Assembly: GCA_910586565.1 (NCBI GenBank)
Contig: CAJUIT010000008.1
Coordinates: forward strand, 1 to 64,000
Reading direction: 5' to 3'
DNA from: an uncultured Muribaculaceae bacterium
Lineage (GTDB): Bacteria; Bacteroidota; Bacteroidia; Bacteroidales; Muribaculaceae
Length of the DNA stretch: 64,000 bases
Shown here: one piece after another, positions 7,755 to 15,561 of the stretch
How the letters are laid out: every line of letters starts with the position of its first letter
Position numbering within the stretch: the first letter of the stretch is position 1
Notes under the pieces: generated by a model
Told to the model about the DNA's origin: nothing
Seen by the model: only the letters and a program-made list of their open reading frames with translations
The model's database searches: none
Position numbers and translations under genes: made by a program

Positions 7755-8663
7755 TTATTCAATGTTAAGTTCCTCAATCACGTTGTCGATGGCGATGGAA
7801 TCAATGTCGGCCCCTTCGTCATAACTTTCTTCCCATCCCGAGCCAACCTCAAGGGAAATCACCGCCGACACGGGGATGCGGGCACCGGGTTGCAGGGCCA
7901 CGCCGTTGAATTTGGCTCCGAGAACCAATCCGGCATATTCCGACACAACCGGAACCTCGCGGATTTCCTTGATTCCGAGCCCCTCGAACATAGAACGGGC
8001 CTGGCGCACCGACACGTTGTAGAAGTCGGGAACGGTAATCAGTTTGGGGGTGAAGGCAACAACGGTGAGATAGACGGTGCCACCCTTTTTGATGCGTGCT
8101 CCGGGAACGGGAGTCTGTTCCACGACCGTGCCGGGACGGCTGTAGCTGTCGAACACCGAATCGGCGATTTCAACGCGCAATCCCGAGAGATCGACGTTGC
8201 CGCGTGCCGTGTCGTAAGTCTGCCCTTTCACGTCGGGCACAACGCGTTCCTCGCCGTGGAATGTCCAGAAGTCGAGAAACCACATCAGCGACCACAGCAA
8301 AGCCGATGCCGCAAGGATGATGTAGATGAGATTCATCAGCACCGGATGGCGCTTGCGGAAACTTGTGTTTTGGGGCGGCATATCGTCATCGTAGTTGTTG
8401 GAGTCGTTGTAATATCGGTTGTCGCGGTAGTCATCGGCATACTCGTCGCGCGCGGGGCGGCGGTTGGGGCGTGGCTGACGGGTGCGCCCACGGTCGCGGG
8501 TTGCGAGGTCATCGGCCCAGTCGGTTTCCCGTCGGCCTGCGGCAGGGCGGTTGTTGCCGAAGTCGCTGTCGTCGAAATCTATGTCGCGTCGGCGAGGGCG
8601 TGAGGAATATCCGTTGTTATCGTCGGGAGTGTAATCGTCGTATTCGTCGTTGTATCGGGTCAT
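7755..8663 (-). CDS. Membrane-anchored PASTA protein with a polyampholyte N-terminus
   Basis: 302 residues. Residues 1-105 are a cytoplasmic low-complexity tail very rich in D, R, N and Y (RPRRRDIDFDDSDFGNNRP, DDYRDNRYYNDSNNYDDD). A single TM follows at about 108-131 (LMNLIYIILAASALLWSLMWFL), then two to three PASTA domains: VVPDVKGQTYDTARGNVDLSGL, KLITVPDFYNVSVRQARSMFEGLG and a shorter third. PASTA domains bind peptidoglycan stem fragments in Ser/Thr kinases and PBPs; no kinase domain is present here, so this is a stand-alone cell-wall-facing protein. The tail is the odd part: the PASTA proteins of other Bacteroidales that I recall begin close to the TM. Operon with rluD; promoter -7 box at 8724-8731. 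Confidence 0.88.
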   Translation of the reverse strand: MTRYNDEYDDYTPDDNNGYSSRPRRRDIDFDDSDFGNNRPAAGRRETDWADDLATRDRGRTRQPRPNRRPARDEYADDYRDNRYYNDSNNYDDDMPPQNTSFRKRHPVLMNLIYIILAASALLWSLMWFLDFWTFHGEERVVPDVKGQTYDTARGNVDLSGLRVEIADSVFDSYSRPGTVVEQTPVPGARIKKGGTVYLTVVAFTPKLITVPDFYNVSVRQARSMFEGLGIKEIREVPVVSEYAGLVLGAKFNGVALQPGARIPVSAVISLEVGSGWEESYDEGADIDSIAIDNVIEELNIE

Positions 8664-8723
8664 AGTAGTGGGTGTGATAACCGCTTTCGCGATTTCGTTA
8701 GCCTCAAAGAGAGTTCAAGTGTG

Positions 8724-8731
8724 CAAAAGTA
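8724..8731 (-). promoter_or_regulatory. -7 box of the PASTA-rluD operon
   Basis: TACTTTTG on the minus strand, about 60 bp upstream of the PASTA ATG at 8663, fits TAnnTTTG. I do not see a convincing -33 TTTG at the right distance. Confidence 0.5.
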
Positions 8732-8940
8732 GTGAATTTCCCTCAATCCCGAAAGCTCAAATCTCCTCGGCAACACACTTGTCATGTTACATGTTTTTTT
8801 TGGGGAATGACGAGATGGAGCAAACCGGCGCCGGAGTTCTCATGAGGGAAGAGTCGGGGCGCACACGCTGCCGTTGGGGAACGGAGTGAGGTTTTAACAA
8901 ATATTTTGGCGGGGAGGGGGATTTTTAGGGTGGAAATGAT

Positions 8941-8948
8941 TAACTTTG
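8941..8948 (+). promoter_or_regulatory. -7 box upstream of bamD
   Basis: TAACTTTG, about 95 bp before the bamD ATG. It is followed by TGGCTTGAA, the same early transcribed sequence as after the permease -7 box at 5423-5430. Upstream, 8740-8935 holds no gene I can support. Confidence 0.5.
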
Positions 8949-9042
8949 TGGCTTGAAATGTTGTCACTGTGCGTCAATGAGGGGATTGGCGCGTGAGGAG
9001 CAGGCGTTTCAATTTACAGTGTAAGATTCTCACTACCACATT

Positions 9043-9858
9043 ATGCGCAAAAATCATTTTAGCCATATATTGATGATATTTTCGATGTTACTGATGCTGA
9101 CCGGTTGCGGCGAGTATCAGAAAGCGTTGAAAAGTCCCGACCCAAATTATAAGTTCGAGTTTGCAAAACGTGCATTCGAGCAGAAAAAATATGTGCAGTC
9201 CTACACATTGCTACGTGATGTTGTGACGCAGCTCAAAGGTTCCGACAAGGCTGAGGAATCGATGTATCTGTTGGGGTTGAGCTATTATGAGAATCGCGAA
9301 TATCCCGATGCGGCAGCCTATTTCAAGGCTTATTACCAGCGCTATCCCAAGGGGAAATACACCGAACTCGCCCGCTATTACGCAGGATATGCCTATTACC
9401 TTGATTCACCCGACCCGCAGCTCGACCAGTCGGAAACCATCAAGGCCATTGAGGAATTGCAAGGATTTCTGGAATATTTCCCGCGCTCCGATAAAGTTAC
9501 TCTCGCGCAGAATGCCATTTTCGAGCTACAGGATAAGCTCACTCTTAAAGAGTTGCAGAACGCTCAGCTCTACTATAATCTGGGAACTTATCTGGGCAAC
9601 AACTATCAGAGCGCTATCATCACCGCCAAGAATGCCATCAAGGAATATCCCTATTCAAAATATAAGGAAGAGCTTGAAATGCTGGTGTTGAAAGCCCGCT
9701 ATCAGGAAGCCAACGTGTCGGTCGATGAAAAGAAAGCCGAGCGTTTCCGCGATGTGATTGACGAATATTACGGGTTTATAAACAACTACCCCGACAGCCC
9801 CCGCCGCGCCGAGGCTGACAATATTCTGAAAATTGCCCGCAAATACGTGAAGGACTGA
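9043..9858 (+). CDS. bamD: Outer membrane assembly lipoprotein BamD
   Basis: A 271-residue lipoprotein. The signal peptide ends LTGC with Cys22, followed by GEYQKALKSPDPNYKFEFAKRAFEQKKY, the typical start of Bacteroidetes BamD (YfiO). The rest is a run of TPR-like helices (AEESMYLLGLSYYENREYPDAAAYFKAYYQRYPKG and so on, PF13525), ending INNYPDSPRRAEADNILKIARKYVKD. In the periplasm BamD works with BamA to insert beta-barrel proteins. It is 81 bp upstream of the omega-like gene on the same strand, a conserved Bacteroidetes pair. Confidence 0.95.
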   Translation: MRKNHFSHILMIFSMLLMLTGCGEYQKALKSPDPNYKFEFAKRAFEQKKYVQSYTLLRDVVTQLKGSDKAEESMYLLGLSYYENREYPDAAAYFKAYYQRYPKGKYTELARYYAGYAYYLDSPDPQLDQSETIKAIEELQGFLEYFPRSDKVTLAQNAIFELQDKLTLKELQNAQLYYNLGTYLGNNYQSAIITAKNAIKEYPYSKYKEELEMLVLKARYQEANVSVDEKKAERFRDVIDEYYGFINNYPDSPRRAEADNILKIARKYVKD

Positions 9859-9939
9859 GCGTTTTTAGCGCCGTGTGCTTCATCACCCACATTCACCCGA
9901 ATAATAAAAAAACGAAATAGATTACATTTTCAACTGATT

Positions 9940-10278
9940 ATGGATTACAAAAAGACAAATGCCCCGCTGAACACCGTCACCCGCGATATGATGGACCTCT
10001 GCAAGGATACAGGCAACGTCTACGAAACCGTGAGCATCATCGCCAAACGCGCCAACCAGATTGCAGGTGAGATGAAACGCGACCTCGACAAGAAGCTCCA
10101 GGAGTTTGCGTCGCTCAACGATAACCTTGAGGAAATTTCCGAAAACCGCGAGCAGATTGAAATTTCGCGCTATTATGAAAAGCTGCCCAAGCCCACGCTG
10201 ATTGCAGCTCAGGAATATGTTGACGGAAAAATCCATTTCCGCAACCCCGCAAAGGAGAAAATCAATCTCGACGACTGA
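9940..10278 (+). CDS. rpoZ: RNA polymerase omega-like subunit (Rpb6 family)
   Basis: 112 residues starting MDYKKTNAPLNTVTRDMMDL. The segment TGNVYETVSIIAKRANQIAGEMKRDLDKKL matches the omega/Rpb6 core helix that clamps the beta-prime C-terminus. In Bacteroidetes this divergent omega is longer than E. coli RpoZ and regularly follows bamD, as it does here. The gene ends 50 bp before a strong hairpin terminator that is part of a repeated structure. Confidence 0.88.
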   Translation: MDYKKTNAPLNTVTRDMMDLCKDTGNVYETVSIIAKRANQIAGEMKRDLDKKLQEFASLNDNLEEISENREQIEISRYYEKLPKPTLIAAQEYVDGKIHFRNPAKEKINLDD

Positions 10279-10328
10279 GTGTTTCATCCGTTCCACGCCG
10301 TTCAGGGTGTGGATATGAAAAATAAAAC

Positions 10329-10366
10329 GGTGGTGTGTCAAAATCTCTGCATTTTGACACACCACC
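10329..10366 (+). terminator. rpoZ terminator, part of a repeated hairpin-plus-element unit
   Basis: A perfect 16-bp stem GGTGGTGTGTCAAAAT / ATTTTGACACACCACC with a 6-nt loop, then TTGTTTT. The arms share the sequence TGTGTCA with the ends of the adjacent 126-bp element, and a related hairpin accompanies the second copy at 23252-23280. Confidence 0.85.
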
Positions 10367-10386
10367 TTGTTTTAATCAGGATGGAG

Positions 10387-10512
10387 AGGGTGCTGTCAGA
10401 ATGGTTTGGATGGTAGGAGCTTGTGGGTGAGGTCGAAGGGTGCGTACTGAAGTACGTGACCGAGACCGAATCCCGCAAGCGACGACCCAGACGAGCCATT
10501 ATGACACACCCT
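10387..10512 (+). repeat. 126-bp inverted-repeat element, copy 1
   Basis: This matches the reverse complement of 23107-23232 over the full 126 bp with about 9 mismatches and no gap. The ends are imperfect inverted repeats, AGGGTGCTGTCAGAATGG at the left and CCATTATGACACACCCT at the right. Inside is the palindrome CGTACTGAAGTACG, and the most conserved half (from GCGTACTG to the right end) has only one mismatch. No open frame of note. It lies between convergent rpoZ and purA, 20 bp beyond the rpoZ hairpin. Confidence 0.85.
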
Positions 10513-10619
10513 CGCATTTATGCCGAGTGCGTTTTTGGGGCTCACGGATTGCGCGGATTTCACATATTAGGCCGCCCGTGAATCCGGCCGGCGCAGGTGG
10601 GACAACCGGGTAAAACGTG

Positions 10620-10661
10620 AACTGCACCCCGAACGTTGGATAGGCGTTTCGGGATGCAGTT
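10620..10661. terminator. Hairpin downstream of purA
   Basis: A 14-bp stem with one mismatch, AACTGCACCCCGAA / TTCGGGATGCAGTT, loop 14 nt, 59 bp past the purA stop. No clear T-tract on the minus strand (GTTCACGTTTT), so termination here is probable but not certain. Confidence 0.55.
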
Positions 10662-10720
10662 TGTGTTTGAATTGCTCTCATCGCCGTTCAGAGGGCGGGA
10701 TGAGTGGATGGTGTCGATGG

Positions 10721-11989
10721 TCAGCGCTCGATGGTTTGCATGCGGTCGGGCCCCACTGACACAATCACGATAGGGGTTTGAAGTTCCTTTTCGAGGAATG
10801 CGATGTAGTCGTTGAACTGCTTGGGGAACTGGCTCTCCGATGTCATTGACGACATGGGTGTTTTCCAGCCGGGAAGTTCTTTGTAGACGGGTTTCACGCG
10901 GTCGGAATCGATAGAGTAGGGGAAGCGGTCGGTTAGCTTGCCATCGATTTCGTAGGCGGTGCATGCCTTGATGGTGTCGAATCCGTCGAGCACGTCGCTC
11001 TTCATCATTATGAGTTTTGTGACACCGTTGACCATGATTGCATATTTCAGGGCAACGAGGTCGATCCATCCGCAGCGGCGTTCGCGGCCTGTCACGGCTC
11101 CATATTCATGGCCGAGGTCGCGGATGAGCTTGCCGGTTTCGTCGAAAAGCTCGGTGGGGAAGGGACCGCTGCCAACGCGGGTGCAGTAGGCTTTGAAAAT
11201 GCCGAACACCTCACCGATTTTATTGGGGGCTATGCCGAGGCCTGTGCAGGCTCCGGCGCACACGGTGTTGGATGAGGTTACAAAGGGGTAGGAACCGAAG
11301 TCAACGTCGAGCATTGTTCCCTGGGCACCTTCGCAAAGAACGCTCTTGCCCTGTTGCAGAAGGTCGTTTACGAGAAATTCGCCGTCTACGATGTCGTAGT
11401 TTTTGAGATACTCCACCGCGCTGAGCCAGCGGGCTTCGAGGGCAGCCAGTTCTTCGGGGTCGGGAGTTGCGCCGAGAGCGGCCAGGCGGTCGAGATGGCG
11501 GTTGCGTGCCGCTGCATATTTTTCGCTGAAATTATCGAAGATGTCGCCGATGCGCACACCGTTGCGCGAGGTTTTGTCGGTGTAGGTGGGGCCGATGCCT
11601 TTGCCTGTGGTGCCGATTTTGGCGTCGCCTTTGGCTTTTTCGTTGGCGGCGTCGAGCAGTCGGTGTGTGGGGAGAATGAGGTGTGCTTTCTTTGAAAGTT
11701 TAAGTGATTGGCGCAGGTCGACTCCGCTTTCGCAAAGCGCCTCGGCTTCTTCGCGGAAGAGCACCGGGTCGAGCACCACACCGTTGCCTATGAGGTTTGT
11801 GTCGTTGCGGAACACACCCGAGGGGATGGAACGGAGCACATATTTCTTTCCGTCGAATTCAAGTGTGTGGCCGGCGTTGGGTCCACCCTGAAAACGGGCT
11901 ACGGCATCGTAGCGGGGGGTGAGCACGTCAACTACTTTCCCTTTTCCTTCGTCGCCCCATTGCAGGCCGAGCAAAACGTCAACTTTCAT
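10721..11989 (-). CDS. purA: Adenylosuccinate synthetase
   Basis: A full-length 422-residue enzyme. It joins IMP and aspartate with GTP to give adenylosuccinate, the first committed step from IMP to AMP. The N-terminal loop GLQWGDEGKGK places the catalytic Asp at 13, and GGPNAGHT places the catalytic His at 41, the same numbers as in E. coli PurA. Also visible are GTTGKGIGPTYTDKTSRNG and the GTP-binding segment near the end (ELPGWKTPM; IVIVSVGPDR). It lies 91 bp downstream of fur on the same strand; fur-purA is a recurring Bacteroidetes pair, probably one transcript. Confidence 0.98.
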   Translation of the reverse strand: MKVDVLLGLQWGDEGKGKVVDVLTPRYDAVARFQGGPNAGHTLEFDGKKYVLRSIPSGVFRNDTNLIGNGVVLDPVLFREEAEALCESGVDLRQSLKLSKKAHLILPTHRLLDAANEKAKGDAKIGTTGKGIGPTYTDKTSRNGVRIGDIFDNFSEKYAAARNRHLDRLAALGATPDPEELAALEARWLSAVEYLKNYDIVDGEFLVNDLLQQGKSVLCEGAQGTMLDVDFGSYPFVTSSNTVCAGACTGLGIAPNKIGEVFGIFKAYCTRVGSGPFPTELFDETGKLIRDLGHEYGAVTGRERRCGWIDLVALKYAIMVNGVTKLIMMKSDVLDGFDTIKACTAYEIDGKLTDRFPYSIDSDRVKPVYKELPGWKTPMSSMTSESQFPKQFNDYIAFLEKELQTPIVIVSVGPDRMQTIER

Positions 11990-12080
11990 GTTCGGTAATT
12001 GAGTAAATGTATTTGATTTGAATTAGAGTTTGTTTCTTTTGCGGGGTGAGAGAGTTGAGGGGTTGCACAGTTGGGAGAGA

Positions 12081-12563
12081 TTAGCTTTTGGTTGCGGAAT
12101 TCTTTTTGCGCAGGCGTTTCTGGCAACGAGAGCAGGTGCCGTAGACGTAGAGCGCGAAAAATTCGGTTTTGAAGGTTGGATATTTCAGGGTGCTTATCCG
12201 CTCGAGCAGTTCGGTGTCTTTCACTGCGCGGACGCGGCCGCACACGTTGCACACAAGGTGATGGTGGCTTTCGGTCACCCCCTGAAGCACCCGTTCATAC
12301 TGTGCCGGCTGATTGCCGAACTGATGGCGGCGCACCAGCCCCGCCTCCATAAACAGCTGAATGGTGGAATAGACCGTCGACAGGCTCACGTGATACCCCT
12401 CTATCTCCATCGCTTCGTGCAGCGCATCGACATAGAAATGGGCATCCGTTGAGAAAACCTTTTCAAGGATGGCATAGCGTTCGGGGGTGCGCCTCATTTT
12501 CCTCTCTTTCAGAAAGGATGTCAGGGCAACCCTGGCAGGATTCAAAAGCTTGTCGTCGTTCAT
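12081..12563 (-). CDS. Fur family transcriptional regulator
   Basis: 160 residues with the Fur plan: an N-terminal winged helix (about 10-85, RRTPERYAILEKVF and SLSTVYSTIQLFMEAGLV) and a metal-binding dimerisation domain. HHHLVCNVCGR gives the His cluster at 100-102 and the first CxxC (Cys105, Cys108). TCSRCQ gives the second CxxC (Cys144, Cys147) for structural zinc. Whether it senses Fe, Zn or peroxide cannot be told from sequence, so I leave the symbol blank. Promoter -7 box at 12580-12587; the transcript probably runs on into purA. Confidence 0.93.
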   Translation of the reverse strand: MNDDKLLNPARVALTSFLKERKMRRTPERYAILEKVFSTDAHFYVDALHEAMEIEGYHVSLSTVYSTIQLFMEAGLVRRHQFGNQPAQYERVLQGVTESHHHLVCNVCGRVRAVKDTELLERISTLKYPTFKTEFFALYVYGTCSRCQKRLRKKNSATKS

Positions 12564-12579
12564 TGCTTAATTCCGCCTA

Positions 12580-12587
12580 CAAAGATA
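12580..12587 (-). promoter_or_regulatory. -7 box of the fur-purA unit
   Basis: TATCTTTG on the minus strand, 17 bp from the fur ATG, so the leader is very short. No exact -33 TTTG at the usual distance. Confidence 0.55.
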
Positions 12588-12660
12588 CATTTTTTCCTTC
12601 ACATTCCATCGTGTTGAGTGCTATTTTCATTTTGACTGACGGCACGGGTGCGGAGATTTA

Positions 12661-12678
12661 TACACAACAGCTTGTGTA
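12661..12678. promoter_or_regulatory. Inverted repeat upstream of guanine deaminase, candidate operator
   Basis: TACACAA-cagc-TTGTGTA is a perfect 7-bp inverted repeat about 110 bp before the guaD ATG, in the fur/guaD divergent gap. It is too short and GC-poor for a terminator. Its symmetry fits a dimeric repressor site, but no regulator is assigned. Confidence 0.35.
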
Positions 12679-12786
12679 GTGGCTTCAGGTTGATATAAAT
12701 TAGGTGATGCGGTGAGGAACAATTTAAAATCATGCAATGTTATTAAAGATATATAAAGAATTTTAACCCGATAAATTTTCATATTT

Positions 12787-14181
12787 ATGGATGCAGAAAA
12801 ATTTCCCGTCAACCCCGCAGGCTCGGCGCTGAAGGGTGTCAGAGGTCAGGTGCTCACGTTCAAGGCCGACCCGTTCCTAATCTCGAAAGAGGATGATTCC
12901 TACGATTATTGGAAAGACGGGCTTGTTGTGATTCAGGATGGCCAAATCATTGCCGTGGGCGATTACAGCGATGTTGCGCCTGCTTATCCTCAGCTCAAGG
13001 ATATCGACACCTACGAGGATAGCGTGATTATGCCCGGTTTCATCGACGACCATGTGCATTATGTGCAGTCGCCGATGATCGGTTCGTTTGGCGACACACT
13101 GCTCAACTGGCTCAACCAGTACACATTCCCCACCGAGTCGAAATTCCGCGACAAGGCGTTTGCCGATGAGGTGGCACGCATCTTTTTCCGTCAGATTCTG
13201 CAGCAGGGAACCACCACAGCCAATGTGTTCTCAACCACATTTGCCGAGTCGGTCGACGCGCTGTTTGAGGAGTCGGAACGTTACAACGCACGCACCATCA
13301 CCGGGAAAGTGCTCCAGGACCGCAATCTGCCCGACTCTCTCCGCGACCCCGACACGGAACAGTCGATTGTCATTGCCGAGGAACTCATGCGCAAATGGCA
13401 CCACCGCGGGCGCCAGCTTTATGCCGTGATTCCGCGCTTCGCTCCCACGAGCACAAACGAACAGCTCACACTTGCAGGACAGCTTTTCCAACAGCATAAG
13501 GATGAGGGGGTGTATATGCACACTCACCTCGACGAAGCCTACAGCGAGCTGGCATGGGTTAATTCGCTCTTCCCAGATGCACAGAGCTACACTGAGGTTT
13601 ACCAACGTTTCGGACTTGTTGACCGCATGTCGGTTTTCGCACATTGCTGTCTTGTGAGGGATGACGAATGGCACATTCTCCACGACAATGATTGCGGGGT
13701 GGCTCACTGCCCGTCGTCGAACCTCTTCCTTGGCGACGGCGAATTCAAATTCTGGGAAGCTAAGAATCCCCGCAGGCCGTGCCGCGTAGGTGTGGGCACC
13801 GATGTGGGTGGTGGCACAAACTTCTCCATTCCACGTCAGCTCAACGAAGCCTACAAAGTGGCGATGCTGCAGATGAAGAGTCTCGATGCCAAGCGCAGTT
13901 TCTATCTTGCAACGCGCGGAGCCGCCGAGGTGCTGCATCTCGAAAATACCATCGGGTCGCTCAAACCGGGCTATGAGGCCGATATCGCCGTTCTCGATTT
14001 GAAACCCACCGAGTTCCTTGAATGGCGCATGCAGTTTGCCGACGATATTTTCACCAAACTGTTCATCCTCCAGACACTCGCTGTCGACAACATGAACAAA
14101 GCAACTTATGTGGCAGGCAAAAAGGTTTACGACCGAAGCCGCGACAAGCAATTCATGTATGCCGATGAGTTTACCGCCTGA
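12787..14181 (+). CDS. guaD: Guanine deaminase
   Basis: A 464-residue amidohydrolase that turns guanine into xanthine and ammonia. Metal-site motifs are complete: GFIDDHVHYVQ (His89, His91), MHTHLDE (His245, His247, Glu250 as proton shuttle), VFAHCCLV, and GVGTDVGGGTN with the catalytic Asp. The stretch SFGDTLLNWLNQYTFPTE and the HCPSSNLFLGDG segment are typical of guanine deaminase rather than cytosine deaminase or chlorohydrolase. The next gene, an MFS permease 55 bp downstream on the same strand, likely imports the purine or exports a product. The gene gives a nitrogen or purine salvage route, in keeping with gdhA nearby. Confidence 0.94.
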   Translation: MDAEKFPVNPAGSALKGVRGQVLTFKADPFLISKEDDSYDYWKDGLVVIQDGQIIAVGDYSDVAPAYPQLKDIDTYEDSVIMPGFIDDHVHYVQSPMIGSFGDTLLNWLNQYTFPTESKFRDKAFADEVARIFFRQILQQGTTTANVFSTTFAESVDALFEESERYNARTITGKVLQDRNLPDSLRDPDTEQSIVIAEELMRKWHHRGRQLYAVIPRFAPTSTNEQLTLAGQLFQQHKDEGVYMHTHLDEAYSELAWVNSLFPDAQSYTEVYQRFGLVDRMSVFAHCCLVRDDEWHILHDNDCGVAHCPSSNLFLGDGEFKFWEAKNPRRPCRVGVGTDVGGGTNFSIPRQLNEAYKVAMLQMKSLDAKRSFYLATRGAAEVLHLENTIGSLKPGYEADIAVLDLKPTEFLEWRMQFADDIFTKLFILQTLAVDNMNKATYVAGKKVYDRSRDKQFMYADEFTA

Positions 14182-14236
14182 GGGGGCGCACCAACTGAGG
14201 TAAATTAGATTATAGCATAATCTTAATCGTTCAACT

Positions 14237-15478
14237 ATGAATACAAGTAAAATTCCGGCATCGAAATTGCCGGCGACGGGGCGTTATCGCCTCGGGGGCC
14301 CGATGGCGTGGTGGGTGTGGATTCTGGCCACGGTGTTCACCATCTGGCTGTTCAATGTGCAAACAATGTTCTCGGTTGTGCAGGGCGACATAAAGTCGAC
14401 CCTACACCTCGATGACTATCACCTCACTCTGATTGCGGGCACCTACACGTGGGCGTTTGCGCTGTTCCAATTTTTCGGGGGCGCGTTCCTCGATTGTTTC
14501 GGCTCACGCAAGGTGCTCATTCCGGCCTTTATCTTCGTTACGCTCGGTGTGTTCCTTTATGGCACGGCAACGAGTTACGAAATGATTCTGCTTGCCCAGG
14601 TGCTTATGGCTCTCGGCTCATGCTGCGGTTTCGTGGGTGCAGGCTACATCGGCGGCATCTGGTTCGGCATGGCCGCCTACGGCACCATGTTCGGTTATGT
14701 TCAGGTGCTTTCGTCGCTGTCGAGTGCGATTCAGCAACCTATCACCGAAAAGCTTATCACTCATCTCACCTACAACCGTTTGTTCTTCTACCTCGGTTGC
14801 TTCGGTGTGCTGCTTGTGATTCTCGCCCTTATTTTCATGCGCAACCCAACGCCTGTTGCCACACATAAGAATCCATTCAAAGTGGTTGGCAGCAATCTGT
14901 TGCAGATTGTGAAGATGAAGCAGATGTGGATTGCAGCCGTGTGGGGCGGAATTATTTTCGGTCTTAACCTGGCACTTGGTGTTGTGTGGACTCCAAAACT
15001 GTTCACTGCGGCGGGATTCACTCTCGATAACGGTAATCTCGGCTCGGCGCTTCTGTGGCTGGGTCTTGCCGCCGGCTCATGCTTCTGGCCCCAGTGGAGT
15101 AACCGAATCCACAGCCGTCGTCTTCCGAGCATCATCGGAGCGATAATGATTATCGGCGGTTTGCTCTGCGTGATTTATCTGCGCATGCCTTTATGGCTGA
15201 TGGTGACCATGATGTTTATCATCGGTATGGGTGCAACGGCTCACATGCTTGCCTTCAGTGTTGGTGGTGATGTTGCCGGCGGCCCGCTTGTGGGCACCTC
15301 AAGCGCGTTCCTCAACGGCATTATGTTCATTTTCGGTGGCATTCTTCAGAATATCCCGTCGATGCTTCAGTCGCACGGTTACGGATTCCATGCAATGTTC
15401 CTCCCCTACGTGATAGCGGCGGCAATTGCTCTCCTGTTCGTGTTCCTGCAGAAGGAGACGGCTCCGGCCAAAGCCTGA
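14237..15478 (+). CDS. MFS transporter next to guanine deaminase
   Basis: A 413-residue protein with about 12 TM helices. MFS signs: AFLDCFGSRKVLIPAFI after TM2 (G/D-x-x-x-D-x-x-G-R/S-R-K type), a cytoplasmic mid-loop (FMRNPTPVATHKNPFKVV), and a second MFS half starting MKQMWIAAVWGGIIFGLN. The gene follows guaD by 55 bp with no terminator between. Purine or nucleobase transport is therefore a reasonable inference from context only; the protein family itself does not show it. A hairpin terminator lies 24 bp after the stop. Confidence 0.87.
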   Translation: MNTSKIPASKLPATGRYRLGGPMAWWVWILATVFTIWLFNVQTMFSVVQGDIKSTLHLDDYHLTLIAGTYTWAFALFQFFGGAFLDCFGSRKVLIPAFIFVTLGVFLYGTATSYEMILLAQVLMALGSCCGFVGAGYIGGIWFGMAAYGTMFGYVQVLSSLSSAIQQPITEKLITHLTYNRLFFYLGCFGVLLVILALIFMRNPTPVATHKNPFKVVGSNLLQIVKMKQMWIAAVWGGIIFGLNLALGVVWTPKLFTAAGFTLDNGNLGSALLWLGLAAGSCFWPQWSNRIHSRRLPSIIGAIMIIGGLLCVIYLRMPLWLMVTMMFIIGMGATAHMLAFSVGGDVAGGPLVGTSSAFLNGIMFIFGGILQNIPSMLQSHGYGFHAMFLPYVIAAAIALLFVFLQKETAPAKA

Positions 15479-15500
15479 CAATAGAATCTTAATAAAAAGC

Positions 15501-15534
15501 AACGACCTGCCTGAATTGAATCGGGCAGGTCGCT
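15501..15534. terminator. Bidirectional terminator between MFS gene and gdhA
   Basis: A 9-bp core stem CGACCTGCC / GGCAGGTCG with a 12-nt loop between convergent genes. The plus side continues CTGTTTTG; the minus side continues TTGCTTTTTATT, a good tail for gdhA. Confidence 0.8.
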
Positions 15535-15561
15535 GTTTTGTTATATTATGAACCGGGATTA

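Noticed and set aside
10387..10512. The 126-bp element as a full insertion sequence
   Set aside because: No transposase frame, too short, and no target duplication visible by eye; kept only as a non-autonomous repeat.
12600..12786. Purine riboswitch before guanine deaminase
   Set aside because: The conserved purine aptamer cores (TATA-GG, TTTCTACC, and CGACTA loops) are not present.
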